This document shows positions 17,185 to 25,505 of a stretch of 33,173 nt of DNA, piece after piece. Origin of the DNA: Planctomycetaceae bacterium. Its GTDB lineage: Bacteria; Planctomycetota; Planctomycetia; Pirellulales; UBA1268. The position numbers and the translations under genes were made by a program. The DNA lies in the NCBI GenBank assembly GCA_011523305.1, contig WTHB01000140.1, positions 1-33,173 of the forward strand. Direction: 5' to 3'. Numbering within the stretch: the first letter of the stretch is position 1; the number at the start of each line of letters is the position of its first letter. Under the pieces are notes generated by a model that had not been told where the DNA came from, ran no database searches, and saw only the letters and a list, made by a program, of their open reading frames with translations.

Positions 17185-18741
17185 TCAGGTGGCTGAGGCG
17201 ACGATGCCCAGTTGGGTCAACTGCGGCAGGCTGGTGGTGGTGAAGGCATCACAGGCCGATTCAACCAGTTTCTGCCGGGCAGCCGCATCAGTGACCGGCT
17301 TGCCGTCCTGTTGCAGTGACCTTCCGCTGCCAGCCAGACGGGCGTCAACTCGCTGGGGCAGACCGTCAGTTCCGCCGCTGGTCAGCTCGTGCAGGATGGC
17401 CGCATCGAAATCACCCAGCGTGTGGCCGGTGCCAGTGGACACACTGGCTAGGGCCACCGGGCGACCGCCGAGTGAATCACCGGCGAGGACGGCCCGGTTG
17501 AAGGCGGAGGGAATCTCGACTTTTCCAGCTGTGGTAGTCTTTGTCGAGGTGACCGGTCCTGCGGTAACGTCAAACAGCCCCATCGCCACTCCGGCATCGA
17601 CCGCCCGAATCAGATCGGCCGCCGGGTTCCCCTTGACGCTCTTGTCTTTGAGGATTTCCGAAAGACGCAGGCTCTTCGCGGAGAGAATCTTGAGCAGTGT
17701 TTCATAAAGCGGCCCCTGTATCGTCGATGTGACGACGCCCAGGTTGACCTGGTGTGGCAGGGTGATGTTCGGGCGGGCAGCCCGGAAGTAGAGGTCGTCA
17801 ATCTGCTTGAGTCGCTCCTCCGGACTCTGCATGACCCGAGGCTCATTGGCGTAGATGTCCCAGCGGAAGGCAGTGTTGGCGCAGAAGTCTTTGTGAGACT
17901 CGGTCACCAGCCGGTTGCTCGTCGTCCGGAACAGTTCCTGGAACTCAGGGCGAACGCAGAGATCCCAGAAGTTGGTGTGGATTGGCAGGCTGCCGACAAA
18001 GGCCATGCCGGCCGAGCCGAACATGCCGGCCACTTCCGAAAAGTAGAAGCTGGTCCAGTGCTCGTTAAGATATTCGTGCGCGAGGTACCGAAGGTCCTGC
18101 TTCAGAAGCCCGTCAACATAGGCGGCAGCCCGTGGGTTGTCTTCGAAGTAGCGGGCTTTCTTGTCGCGAATGAAGACCAGATAGTTCAGGGCATCACGAA
18201 TGCGTTGAACGGTATCTCCCTGCCGCAAGGCAGCGTACTGCCGCAGAATGCCGCGAATCGGCTGCAGGTGAGCCCAACCCGGCATCGCATTGTAACTGAC
18301 AAGCAGCAGCCCGCCCGGAGCCAGGTGCTCTTTGGCAACAGCCAGGATCTGATCGCGAACCTCTGGTGCGACCCAACTGAAGACGCCATGCAGGGTGAGG
18401 AAGTCAAACTTGCCGAGATCCTTGCTCAGGCTGGCGAAGTCACTGGCGATTGCCTGCACATTCTTCAATTCCCCGGCAGCCACATCTTTTTCAACGGCAG
18501 CAATGTGATTTGAGTTAATGTCGACGCCAACAAACTCGCCTTGCGGGTTGGCCGCTGCCAGCGTGGTGAGCGAACGGCCGAGGCCACACCCAAGTTCGAG
18601 GTAACGAAAGCTTTTACTGGTTGCCGGTGGCACCACCCGATTCAACGAGGCGGCATACCGCATCGCGACAGGCGACATGTGGGGATAAAACCCGGGAATG
18701 TAGTCGACGTCAGTGAGATAGCCGGCTGCAGCGTCAGACAT
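17185..18741 (-). CDS. Class I methyltransferase with regulatory domain
   Basis: A 518-aa SAM-dependent methyltransferase. The Rossmann domain has motif I LELGCGLG (residues 48-55), VGVDINSNHIA for the acidic loop, DFLTLHGVFSWV, and GGLLLVSYNAMPGW. After about residue 215 comes a region resembling the methyltransferase regulatory domain (PF10119 type: RDKKARYFEDNPRA, YLAHEYLNEHW), then a C-terminal region of lower complexity. The opening YLTDVDYIPGFYPHMSP is typical of this architecture, so ATG at 18741 is preferred over an ATG 20 codons upstream (18801), whose extra residues look unrelated. The substrate is unknown; related proteins occur beside surface-polysaccharide and other modification genes, but no such neighbours are present here. 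Confidence 0.85.
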   Translation of the reverse strand: MSDAAAGYLTDVDYIPGFYPHMSPVAMRYAASLNRVVPPATSKSFRYLELGCGLGRSLTTLAAANPQGEFVGVDINSNHIAAVEKDVAAGELKNVQAIASDFASLSKDLGKFDFLTLHGVFSWVAPEVRDQILAVAKEHLAPGGLLLVSYNAMPGWAHLQPIRGILRQYAALRQGDTVQRIRDALNYLVFIRDKKARYFEDNPRAAAYVDGLLKQDLRYLAHEYLNEHWTSFYFSEVAGMFGSAGMAFVGSLPIHTNFWDLCVRPEFQELFRTTSNRLVTESHKDFCANTAFRWDIYANEPRVMQSPEERLKQIDDLYFRAARPNITLPHQVNLGVVTSTIQGPLYETLLKILSAKSLRLSEILKDKSVKGNPAADLIRAVDAGVAMGLFDVTAGPVTSTKTTTAGKVEIPSAFNRAVLAGDSLGGRPVALASVSTGTGHTLGDFDAAILHELTSGGTDGLPQRVDARLAGSGRSLQQDGKPVTDAAARQKLVESACDAFTTTSLPQLTQLGIVASAT

Positions 18742-18985
18742 AGGTGGATGTCTCCAGAAAGGTGCAAAAATTTCCCCGAAGGAATCTGTGAGGATACCCA
18801 CTCAGGCGGGGTGGTCAAAGGAGTGGGTTGGGAAACCGACACCTGGCGGCCACGAGTCGGCCTGCTGCCGCTGGAACGGAGCCCACGGCCGATGGACGAT
18901 TCGTTCACTGAACGGGTAGATTTTGGGTCACGATCAAGTGGGCTGGCTGCTGATCTGGCAGGACATCTCCCCGGGAGAACCGACG

Positions 18986-21226
18986 ATGCCGAAACGCGGC
19001 TTGTTCCCCGAACACTTGCTGGCAGACCTCATGGCCGGGGTCGTCGTCTTCCTGGTGGCCCTGCCGCTCTGCCTCGGGGTTCCGTTGGCTGCCAGGGCAC
19101 CGCTGTTCTCGGGGATCGTGGCCGGAATCGTCGGCGGCATTGTGGTCGGCGGGCTAAGCGGCTCACGGACCAGTGTTTCCGGCGGGTCTCCGGCCTTGAT
19201 CGCAATCGTGTCAGCCCAGACGACGGCACTGGGTGGGTTTGAGGGATTCCTGACGGCGGTTGTTCTCGCCGGGTTCATTCAGGTGGCATTTGGGCTCTTT
19301 CGGGCAGGGTTCATCTCGTCTTTCTTCCCGACCAGTGTCATCAAAGGACTGCTGGCGGCGATCGGCATCATCATTATTCTCAAGCAGCTTCCCCACCTGA
19401 TCGGCTACGACATCGATCCGATCGGTGAAATGTCCTTCAATCAGCCTGACCGTGAAACCACCTTTTCTGATCTGCCCAAGTCGTTCCGCTACTTTCTGCC
19501 AGGGGCAGCGACCATCGGCATCGGATCACTTGTGCTGGTGGTTGCCTGGGATCAGATTAAGTGGCTTCGCAAGACCCGCATTCCCGGGCCACTGGTTGCA
19601 GTCGTCGCTGGCACCGTCGCCAATATCCTGCTGAAGCGGGCTGGCAGCCCGTGGGCGATCGGACCAACCCATCTCGTGTCGGTGCCTCTCGGCGACGGCC
19701 CTGAGGGAATGATGGGACTGATCACCTTTCCGAATTTCGCCAGTCTGGCCGACTCTCGCGTCTATGTGGCGGCAGTCACCATTGGCGTAATTGCCAGCCT
19801 TGAGTCGTTGCTGGCAATCGAGGCTGTCGACAAGATTGATCCACGGCAGCAACGAACACCTCGGGACCGTGAGCTACTTGCCCAAGGTGTGGGGAACGTG
19901 ATCTGCGGCCTGCTGGGGGGGCTGCCGATCAGTGCTGCGGTGATTCGCGGCACCGCCAACGTCAACGCCGGCGCTAGAACCCGGCTGGCAACGGTGTCAC
20001 ACGGGGCATTGCTGCTGACCTGTGTGCTGCTTTTGCCGGCATTGCTCAATGAAATCCCACTGGCCACGCTGGCCGCCATTCTCATCAAGACCGGATATCG
20101 GCTGACCAATCCCAAACGCTATCGACAGTTGTGGCGGGAGGGGTTTTCGCAGTTCATTCCCTTTGCCGCGACGGTTGCTGCGATTGTGCTGACCGACCTG
20201 TTGGTCGGCATTGGGATTGGGCTCGCCTGTAGCGTGGTGTTTATTCTGCACTCCAATTACCGCAGGCCGCTGACCCGAACGCTCGAGCGGCACACCTCCG
20301 GTGACGTGGTCCGGGTCGACCTTGCGAGTCAAGTGACCTTCTTCAACCGGGCAGCCCTGCAAAAGGTGCTCTACGAGGTTCCTCCAGGTGGAACCCTGCT
20401 GATCGATGCCACGAATACTGACTTTATTGATCCGGATGTACTCGACCTGCTGGTCGACTTTCAGAAAACCGGAGCCCCTGCCCGTTTTGTGCAGTTGAGC
20501 CTGGTCGGCTTTCAGGATCGCTATCCGGCCCTACGGGATGAGATCCGGTTCGTGGAGCACTCCAGCCGTGAAGTGCAAAAGGCGGCGAGTCCAGCCCAGG
20601 TGCTGGCGATCCTCCTGGAGGGGAACGACCGGTTTCGGGCCGGCATTCCCCTGAAACGCAGCCTTGAGCGGCAGCGGACGGCAACCGCAGACAGTCAGCA
20701 TCCTCTGGCGGTGATCCTCAGTTGCATTGACTCACGGTCTCCGGCCGAGGCAATTTTTGACCTTGGTCTTGGCGATGTTTTCAGTGTTCGGATTGCGGGC
20801 AACATCACTACCGCCGAAATCATTGGCAGTGTGGAGTTTGCCGCCACAGTGGCGGGCGCGAAACTGGTGGCTGTGGTGGGGCATACCCGCTGCGGTGCCA
20901 TCGAGGCGGCAGTTACAGAGAACTGTAATCCGCGAGATGCGGTTGCCGCTGACTGCAGTGAGGTCCGCCGAATTCTTCACGAAGTGGGGCGGGTGATTCA
21001 CGACGACGATTGCCGCGGACTCACAGTGGCCGGTGCCGGGTCACAGCAGGCAGTGGTCGATGCGGTGGCTCGCCGCAATGTCGTACGAGTGGTGCGAAAA
21101 CTGCTTGAAGGCAGTGAGTCGTTGCCACGACTGATCACCGAGGGCCACCTCGGTGTGGTGGGCATGATGTACGACGTTGTCACCGGCGAGGTTGAGGTGC
21201 TCGCTGAGACGCGTCATGGCGTCTAA
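18986..21226 (+). CDS. SulP anion transporter fused to STAS and beta-carbonic anhydrase
   Basis: A 746-aa three-part protein. Residues 1 to about 430 form the SulP membrane domain with many hydrophobic segments, including MAGVVVFLVALPLCLGVPL and GLSGSRTSVSGGSPALI, typical of the transport core. A STAS-like domain follows (about 445-540, LIDATNTDFIDPDVLDLL). The C-terminus (about 545-746) is a beta-class carbonic anhydrase with zinc ligands Cys580, His633 and Cys636 and the catalytic dyad Asp582/Arg584. SulP-carbonic anhydrase fusions are known and are thought to move bicarbonate or related anions while interconverting CO2 and bicarbonate; the substrate here is inferred. The ATG at 18986 has GGGAG about 9 nt upstream and fits the usual N-terminus; an upstream in-frame TTG (18923) adds unrelated residues. 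Its 3' end overlaps the convergent tsaD. Confidence 0.95.
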   Translation: MPKRGLFPEHLLADLMAGVVVFLVALPLCLGVPLAARAPLFSGIVAGIVGGIVVGGLSGSRTSVSGGSPALIAIVSAQTTALGGFEGFLTAVVLAGFIQVAFGLFRAGFISSFFPTSVIKGLLAAIGIIIILKQLPHLIGYDIDPIGEMSFNQPDRETTFSDLPKSFRYFLPGAATIGIGSLVLVVAWDQIKWLRKTRIPGPLVAVVAGTVANILLKRAGSPWAIGPTHLVSVPLGDGPEGMMGLITFPNFASLADSRVYVAAVTIGVIASLESLLAIEAVDKIDPRQQRTPRDRELLAQGVGNVICGLLGGLPISAAVIRGTANVNAGARTRLATVSHGALLLTCVLLLPALLNEIPLATLAAILIKTGYRLTNPKRYRQLWREGFSQFIPFAATVAAIVLTDLLVGIGIGLACSVVFILHSNYRRPLTRTLERHTSGDVVRVDLASQVTFFNRAALQKVLYEVPPGGTLLIDATNTDFIDPDVLDLLVDFQKTGAPARFVQLSLVGFQDRYPALRDEIRFVEHSSREVQKAASPAQVLAILLEGNDRFRAGIPLKRSLERQRTATADSQHPLAVILSCIDSRSPAEAIFDLGLGDVFSVRIAGNITTAEIIGSVEFAATVAGAKLVAVVGHTRCGAIEAAVTENCNPRDAVAADCSEVRRILHEVGRVIHDDDCRGLTVAGAGSQQAVVDAVARRNVVRVVRKLLEGSESLPRLITEGHLGVVGMMYDVVTGEVEVLAETRHGV

Positions 21227-22259
21227 GGGCTTTGGCGTGCCGTCCCCGATCCGTGCCGGGGAGGACATCCAGAGTGGGGTCTGCCGTGAGACCCTGTTCC
21301 AGGTGTTCCCAGGCTATGGCCCCCATAGCGGCGTTGTCGGTGCAGTACTCAAACGGTGGGATGAGCATGGTCACCCGCCGTTTGCGACCGAGCGTTTCCA
21401 GGGCGGTGCGGAGAGCGGTGTTGGCCGTCACCCCGCCACCGACGGCGACGGTGCGACAGCGAGTGCGGGTCAGGGCCAGATCTACCTTGGCAATGACGGA
21501 ATCGACCGCAGCCTGTTGAAATGACGCCGCGAGGTCGGCTCGTTCCTGCTCGGAGAGTGTTCGGTCGGTAGCTGCAGCGGGCGGGCGAACCTGGTAGCGG
21601 ACGGCGGTCTTCAGGCCACTGAAACTCAGGTCGAGTCGGGACCGGTCATTGGCCAGTGGCCGCGGGAACCGGTGAGCCCGAGGGTTGCCGGTGGTCGCAA
21701 GGCGTTCGATTTCGGGGCCGCCAGGGTAGCCCAGGCCGAGGAGGCTGGCGGCCTTGTCGAAGGCTTCGCCAACGGCGTCATCAATGGTGCCCCCAAGCCG
21801 TACGAGATCGAGTGGTCCGTTCAATTGAAAGAGTGATGTATGCCCGCCACTGGCAACCAGGCCAACTGCTGGGTAGGTGAGTTGGTCTCCAAACGCGAGT
21901 CGGCAGGCATACAGGTGCGCGGCGATATGGTCATAGCCAACGAGTGGTACCTGGAGCACGCCAGCAATCGCCTTGGCGGCGGCGAGACCAACCAGCAGCG
22001 ATCCCACCAACCCAGGACGGACAGCGACGGCGACTGCCTTGAGGTCCTGGCGGTTGATGGCAGCGGCAGAGATGGCCTCATCAATGACTGGAATGATTCG
22101 CTCGACATGAGCCCGTGAGGCGATTTCTGGGACGACGCCTCTCCAGCGGGCGTGGAGGGCATCTTGACTGGCCACCACGCTCGAGAGCACGTCGCGTGAT
22201 GGTCCGATGACGGCAGCAGCCGTTTCGTCGCAGGTGGTTTCAAGGGCGAGCAGAGGCAC
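21180..22259 (-). CDS. tsaD: tRNA N6-threonylcarbamoyladenosine synthase subunit TsaD
   Basis: Transfers threonylcarbamoyl to A37 of tRNAs that read ANN codons, together with TsaB and TsaE (359 aa). The ASKHA-type fold begins with LALETTCDETAAAV. The metal-binding histidines are His111 and His115 in YDHIAAHLYA. Further family segments are PGLVGSLLVG, VASGGHTSLF, LGGTIDDAVGEAFDKAA, YPGGPEIE, LSFSGLKTAV, VAVGGGVTAN and CTDNAAMGA. A charged tail of about 25 residues after LPGTDRG is not typical. The last 47 bp overlap the 3' end of the SulP fusion gene on the other strand. TsaB and TsaE genes are not in this window. Confidence 0.96.
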   Translation of the reverse strand: MPLLALETTCDETAAAVIGPSRDVLSSVVASQDALHARWRGVVPEIASRAHVERIIPVIDEAISAAAINRQDLKAVAVAVRPGLVGSLLVGLAAAKAIAGVLQVPLVGYDHIAAHLYACRLAFGDQLTYPAVGLVASGGHTSLFQLNGPLDLVRLGGTIDDAVGEAFDKAASLLGLGYPGGPEIERLATTGNPRAHRFPRPLANDRSRLDLSFSGLKTAVRYQVRPPAAATDRTLSEQERADLAASFQQAAVDSVIAKVDLALTRTRCRTVAVGGGVTANTALRTALETLGRKRRVTMLIPPFEYCTDNAAMGAIAWEHLEQGLTADPTLDVLPGTDRGRHAKALRRHDASQRAPQPRR

Positions 22260-22404
22260 TGGTGGCGATGTTGTTGGGGGGCGAAGTGGTCTGGAGTTCT
22301 AGCCCCAAGACTACGCCGTCTGCCGGAATGGCGTAAGGTGCTCAGTGGTTGTCCAGAAAAGCGAGGTTTTGTCCAGTTTTCTGTGGGACTCATCCTAGAT
22401 TTGC

Positions 22405-23120
22405 CGCGGCAGGATGCCGCGATTGAGCACGAGCGGAGGGCTGCAAAACCTTGGCTTTGCAGGCCTCTTCCGCTCAGGGAAAGACAGGGAGGATGCCGGG
22501 TTTTCCGTGAAGGGAGCGAGCCAGGCGGCTTGGTTCCGGCGAAAGTCTCGTCGCCGCGAAATCGGCCGCGGTGTGGGGTGGTTTTTCGTTGTCGGGTGTG
22601 GTGGCCGATTCCGAAGGCTCCTCGAGCGTTCGCCGATCACCTTCACCTCGTTGTGTCGTGACGTAGGCAGGATTGTGGCTTTGTGCAGTTACCCCACAGC
22701 ATCCCCCCGCGGCAGGCTGCCGCGAATGCGCACCAGCGGAGGCCTGCAAACCTTGGCTTTGCCGGCCTCTGCCCCCTAAGGGAAAGACAGGCAGGATGCC
22801 TGTCTTTCCGTGAAGCTAGCGAGTCGGGCGGCTCGGTGCCGGCGAAAGTCTCGTCGCCGCGAAATCGGCCGCGGTGTGGGGTGGTTTTTCGTTGTCGGGT
22901 GGTGTGGCCGATTCCGAAGGCTCCTCGAGCGTTCGCCGATCACCGACACCTCGTTGTGTCGTGACGTGGGCAGGAGTGTGGCCTTGTGCAGTTACCCCAC
23001 AGCATCCCCCTACGGCAGGATGCCGAGAATGGGCACCAGCGGAGGTTTGCAAACCTTGGCTTTGCAGGCCTCTGCCCCAAGGAAAGACAGGCAGGATGCC
23101 TGGGCTTTCCGTGAAGCTAG
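22405..23120. repeat. 303-bp tandem repeat array, about 2.4 copies, rich in hairpins
   Basis: Copies span 22405-22707 and 22708-23010, with a partial third copy from 23011 to about 23120. Independent landmarks repeat at exactly 303 bp (for example GAAAGTCTCG at 22541 and 22844). Each unit holds three inverted repeats: CGCGGCA/TGCCGCG around GGA or GGC (22405-22421, 22708-22724); GAGGCCTGCAAA with a 12-nt partner (22739-22769, one mismatch); and a 13-bp GGAAAGACAGGCA stem with a GGA loop (22781-22809). The third copy ends at the stop codon of the DUF1207-like gene. No credible coding frame is seen. This fills most of the 857-bp gap between tsaD and that gene; the rest (22260-22404) shows nothing recognisable. 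Confidence 0.93.
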
Positions 23121-24352
23121 AAGTCGTACCACATGCCGATGCCGGCGCGGTTCTGGTTGACAAACACAAACTCGTACTGTGGGTCGGATCCGTAGAGGTA
23201 TTCGAAGCCGATGCGGAAGAGTTTTTCACTGCTGCGTCCCCGCCAGGCCCAGCCGGTCTGGACGCAGACGTTGCCGCCCCAGTCGAGTTCCTGACGGGAC
23301 ATGCCGTTAATGGCAAGGAAGGGTGCGCCGTGAATGCCGGTGGGCCGAGCCTGAATCAGCTCTGTGCCAAACTGAAAGGCCCACGGTTCGGAGCCGCCGG
23401 AATTGAAGAATGAATAGCCGACTTCGCCGTACAGTCGCAGCCAGTCATACAGGTAAAACGAGTTGCCCCAGACAATCGCATCCCGGACATAGTTGATGCG
23501 CGGATACCGAGGATATTTGATCTGAAATTCATCGCCAAGGTGGGCGCTGATGTGGTAGTAGGCGAGCTTAGTCTGCCAGCGACCAATGCCGTAGACCAAC
23601 GGAATGCCAAAGCGGAAGTCAGATGAGCGAAGATCGCGTTCGTCTTCAGGGTCAAGGCGGACGAAGGCTGCTCCTTCGATCTGAATCTCAAAGCCTTGCG
23701 GATGGAGGACCGGGTCAGATCCGTAGCGAACGATTGAGGCCCGGCCGCCCAGGGTTGAGTCCCAGAGCCAGCCATTCTGCTCGGCCGGATTGATGATTGA
23801 GGGGTCAGTGTCGTCGTACCAGACGGTGGCGAAGCGGGGTTCTTTCGGGCCGGCAAGGTAACTGGTGTAGATCAAGTTGTTGGGCATCAACTGCCACCGC
23901 CAGGGGCGGGCCGCCCAAAGGTCGTCAAAGCATTCAGGGAAGCCACTGATCCCGACGCAGTCGCCTTCGTAGATGCTGGACGCAGGATCGAAGGGCATGT
24001 CGAGCACGATTGGGCCACGTGACTCAATCGGGGGGAGGACGCGAACGTCAGCATCTGGGACCGGTGGTACGAGTTCGTAATCAGTGTTCAGCAGGCCGTG
24101 CTCGTAGGCGTCATTGAGGCTGTCGAGTTGGTGCGGAGACGCTACGGCGTGTGCTACGACATCCCTGAATCGCAGGTCCATGCCTGACGAGTCAGGCCGT
24201 TCGTCGAGTGCCCGAGCATGTGCCAGCGGAGGCATCATGAGTCCACTGGCCATCACCATCAGGCCAGCGACCAGCCAGCATCGCCGCGTGGGCCGCGATG
24301 CTGAGCTCCAGGCCAGGGGGAGGGAGCCAAATGGGTGAACGGTGCGTGTCAT
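23117..24352 (-). CDS. DUF1207-type outer-membrane protein
   Basis: A 411-aa exported protein of the planctomycete DUF1207 type, recognised from segments WQLMPNNLIYTSYLAGPKEPR, LWDSTLGGRASIVRYG, FEIQIEGAAFVRLD, SDFRFGIPLVYG, YYHISAHLGDEF, RINYVRDAIVWG, GAPFLAINGMSRQELDWGGN and the ending GIGMWYDF. Alternating hydrophobic and aromatic residues and a C-terminal Phe suggest a beta-barrel in the outer membrane. The signal segment is WLVAGLMVMASGLMMPPLAHA. The frame continues 37 codons upstream of the chosen ATG (24352), but that part lacks homologous character. No ribosome-binding site is clear. The stop codon falls inside the third copy of the 303-bp repeat. Function is unknown. Confidence 0.88.
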   Translation of the reverse strand: MTRTVHPFGSLPLAWSSASRPTRRCWLVAGLMVMASGLMMPPLAHARALDERPDSSGMDLRFRDVVAHAVASPHQLDSLNDAYEHGLLNTDYELVPPVPDADVRVLPPIESRGPIVLDMPFDPASSIYEGDCVGISGFPECFDDLWAARPWRWQLMPNNLIYTSYLAGPKEPRFATVWYDDTDPSIINPAEQNGWLWDSTLGGRASIVRYGSDPVLHPQGFEIQIEGAAFVRLDPEDERDLRSSDFRFGIPLVYGIGRWQTKLAYYHISAHLGDEFQIKYPRYPRINYVRDAIVWGNSFYLYDWLRLYGEVGYSFFNSGGSEPWAFQFGTELIQARPTGIHGAPFLAINGMSRQELDWGGNVCVQTGWAWRGRSSEKLFRIGFEYLYGSDPQYEFVFVNQNRAGIGMWYDF

Positions 24353-24795
24353 AGAGACTGGTGGGCAGACGGTCGACCGCACAGCTGCCGCCCAGCAGGT
24401 GGGCTGCACCCTTGGTGAGTCCGTTGTGTGGTTTTTCTGTTGAGTGAGTAGAAACGACGGCAACTCTAGAGGGATTGTCGTCCAGGGCCATCACCGGTTT
24501 TTGCGGGCAGATGGCGTGTCAGGTCGGTTTTCGCTGGGGCCCCTCAGTCGCGTTGCTTACCTCACCTGTGCGGACTCCCCGGTTACGAGTGTGGCGGGGG
24601 GCTGCGGAAGGCTCAATTCTTCCTAGAACGCCCCGGCTTCCGAACTTCTCTTCGGTGCAGGGCAGGAGGCTCGGTTGGCTGGTATCATGCGTTAGGCTGC
24701 GTCAGAAGCGTGTGCGGCAAGCAGCGGCTTCCAGGACAACTGGAATGCAGTGGCCTTGTCACCCTGGTTCGAATGGCTGAGGAGGGTTGCGTCAC
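24353..24795. other. 443-bp divergent intergenic region
   Basis: This separates the DUF1207-like gene (-) from the flavin-reductase-like gene (+), so it should hold promoters for both. I see no coding frame with gene-like character. The only clear structure is a short inverted repeat at 24729-24745. GGAGGG at 24781-24786 is the ribosome-binding site of the next gene. Confidence 0.5.
24729..24745. promoter_or_regulatory. 17-bp inverted repeat upstream of the flavin-reductase-like gene
   Basis: TTCCAG and CTGGAA form perfect 6-bp arms around GACAA, ending 50 bp before the GTG start. The size fits a dimeric repressor site or a small leader hairpin; neither is demonstrated and no regulator gene is adjacent. 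Confidence 0.3.
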
Positions 24796-25317
24796 GTGTC
24801 AAATGGTCAGGCGTCTACGAGCGTGGTTGAGTCGATTGGTCCGGTCTTGGGGCGAGTTCCCAGCGGGCTTTTTATCGTGACCTGGCGGGAGGGCTCCGCC
24901 GATCGGGTCATGCTGACCAGTTGGCTGATGCAGGCCGGGTTTGAACCGCCGGCGATCTCACTTGCGGTCGGCCACGGTCGCCAGTTCCTCACGGCGGCTC
25001 GTGCAGCCAGCCTCCGCTTTGTGGTCAATCTGCTGGGCGATACCCAGCGAAATATGCTGGGCCGATTCGGCAAGCCGCCCGCCCCTGGCGACGATCCATT
25101 TGCCGGGTTGGCGATCACCCGTTCACCCTGCGGGGCGGTCATTCTTCCTGAAACAGTCGGCTGGCTGGAATGCTGCAGCCGTTCGTTGGTGGCTTCCACC
25201 CCCGAGTTGGAAGCCGCTGGCGATCATGTGCTTGTTGTTGCTGATGTGGTCGGTGCCGGAGTGGGCCCAGCTGAGACTCCGTTGGTGCACCTGCGGAAAA
25301 GCGGCTTACACTATTGA
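24796..25317 (+). CDS. Flavin-reductase-like (FMN-binding) protein
   Basis: A 173-aa single-domain protein of the flavin reductase-like/DIM6-NTAB split-barrel family, which binds FMN. Family segments are LGRVPSGLFIVTW, VMLTSWLMQAGFEPPAISLAV, SLRFVVNLLG, FAGLAITRSPCGAVILPETVGWLECC and GDHVLVVADVV. Such proteins reduce flavin for a partner oxygenase or act as FMN-binding oxidoreductases; no partner oxygenase is seen nearby. I chose GTG at 24796, which has GGAGGG 9 nt upstream. An in-frame TTG at 24787 directly abuts that site and is less likely. The sugar-binding protein gene starts 188 bp downstream on the same strand; a functional link is unproven. Confidence 0.88.
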   Translation: MSNGQASTSVVESIGPVLGRVPSGLFIVTWREGSADRVMLTSWLMQAGFEPPAISLAVGHGRQFLTAARAASLRFVVNLLGDTQRNMLGRFGKPPAPGDDPFAGLAITRSPCGAVILPETVGWLECCSRSLVASTPELEAAGDHVLVVADVVGAGVGPAETPLVHLRKSGLHY

Positions 25318-25505
25318 GCGTCGGATGCAGGTGTGGGGTGCGTCGGCTTGGTCCCGGAGCGGACAGAGCAACAACGGCCACCCAGCAGCCTTCGGGGTGA
25401 AGAGGTGTTTGGCCAATCGGATGGTCGCGTCACGATGGAGCCGGTCCGCTTCCCAAAGCCAGCGTGTTTTTGGCACGGTCTTTTTTGAAACCAGGTGAGT
25501 CCAGT

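Noticed and set aside
17752-18513. 253-codon open frame on the plus strand
   Set aside because: It is antisense to the methyltransferase gene and shows no domain features.
22338-22964. Open frames of 107 and 93 codons sharing a repeated peptide
   Set aside because: They share sequence only because the 303-bp DNA repeat is a multiple of three. Composition is Arg/Pro/Ser-rich, stem-loop sequence dominates, and there is no credible ribosome-binding site.
24758-24778. GGTTCGAAT resembling a tRNA T-loop
   Set aside because: The flanking bases do not pair into a T-arm (CCTGG would need CCAGG but is followed by GGCTG), and no acceptor or anticodon arm is found upstream.
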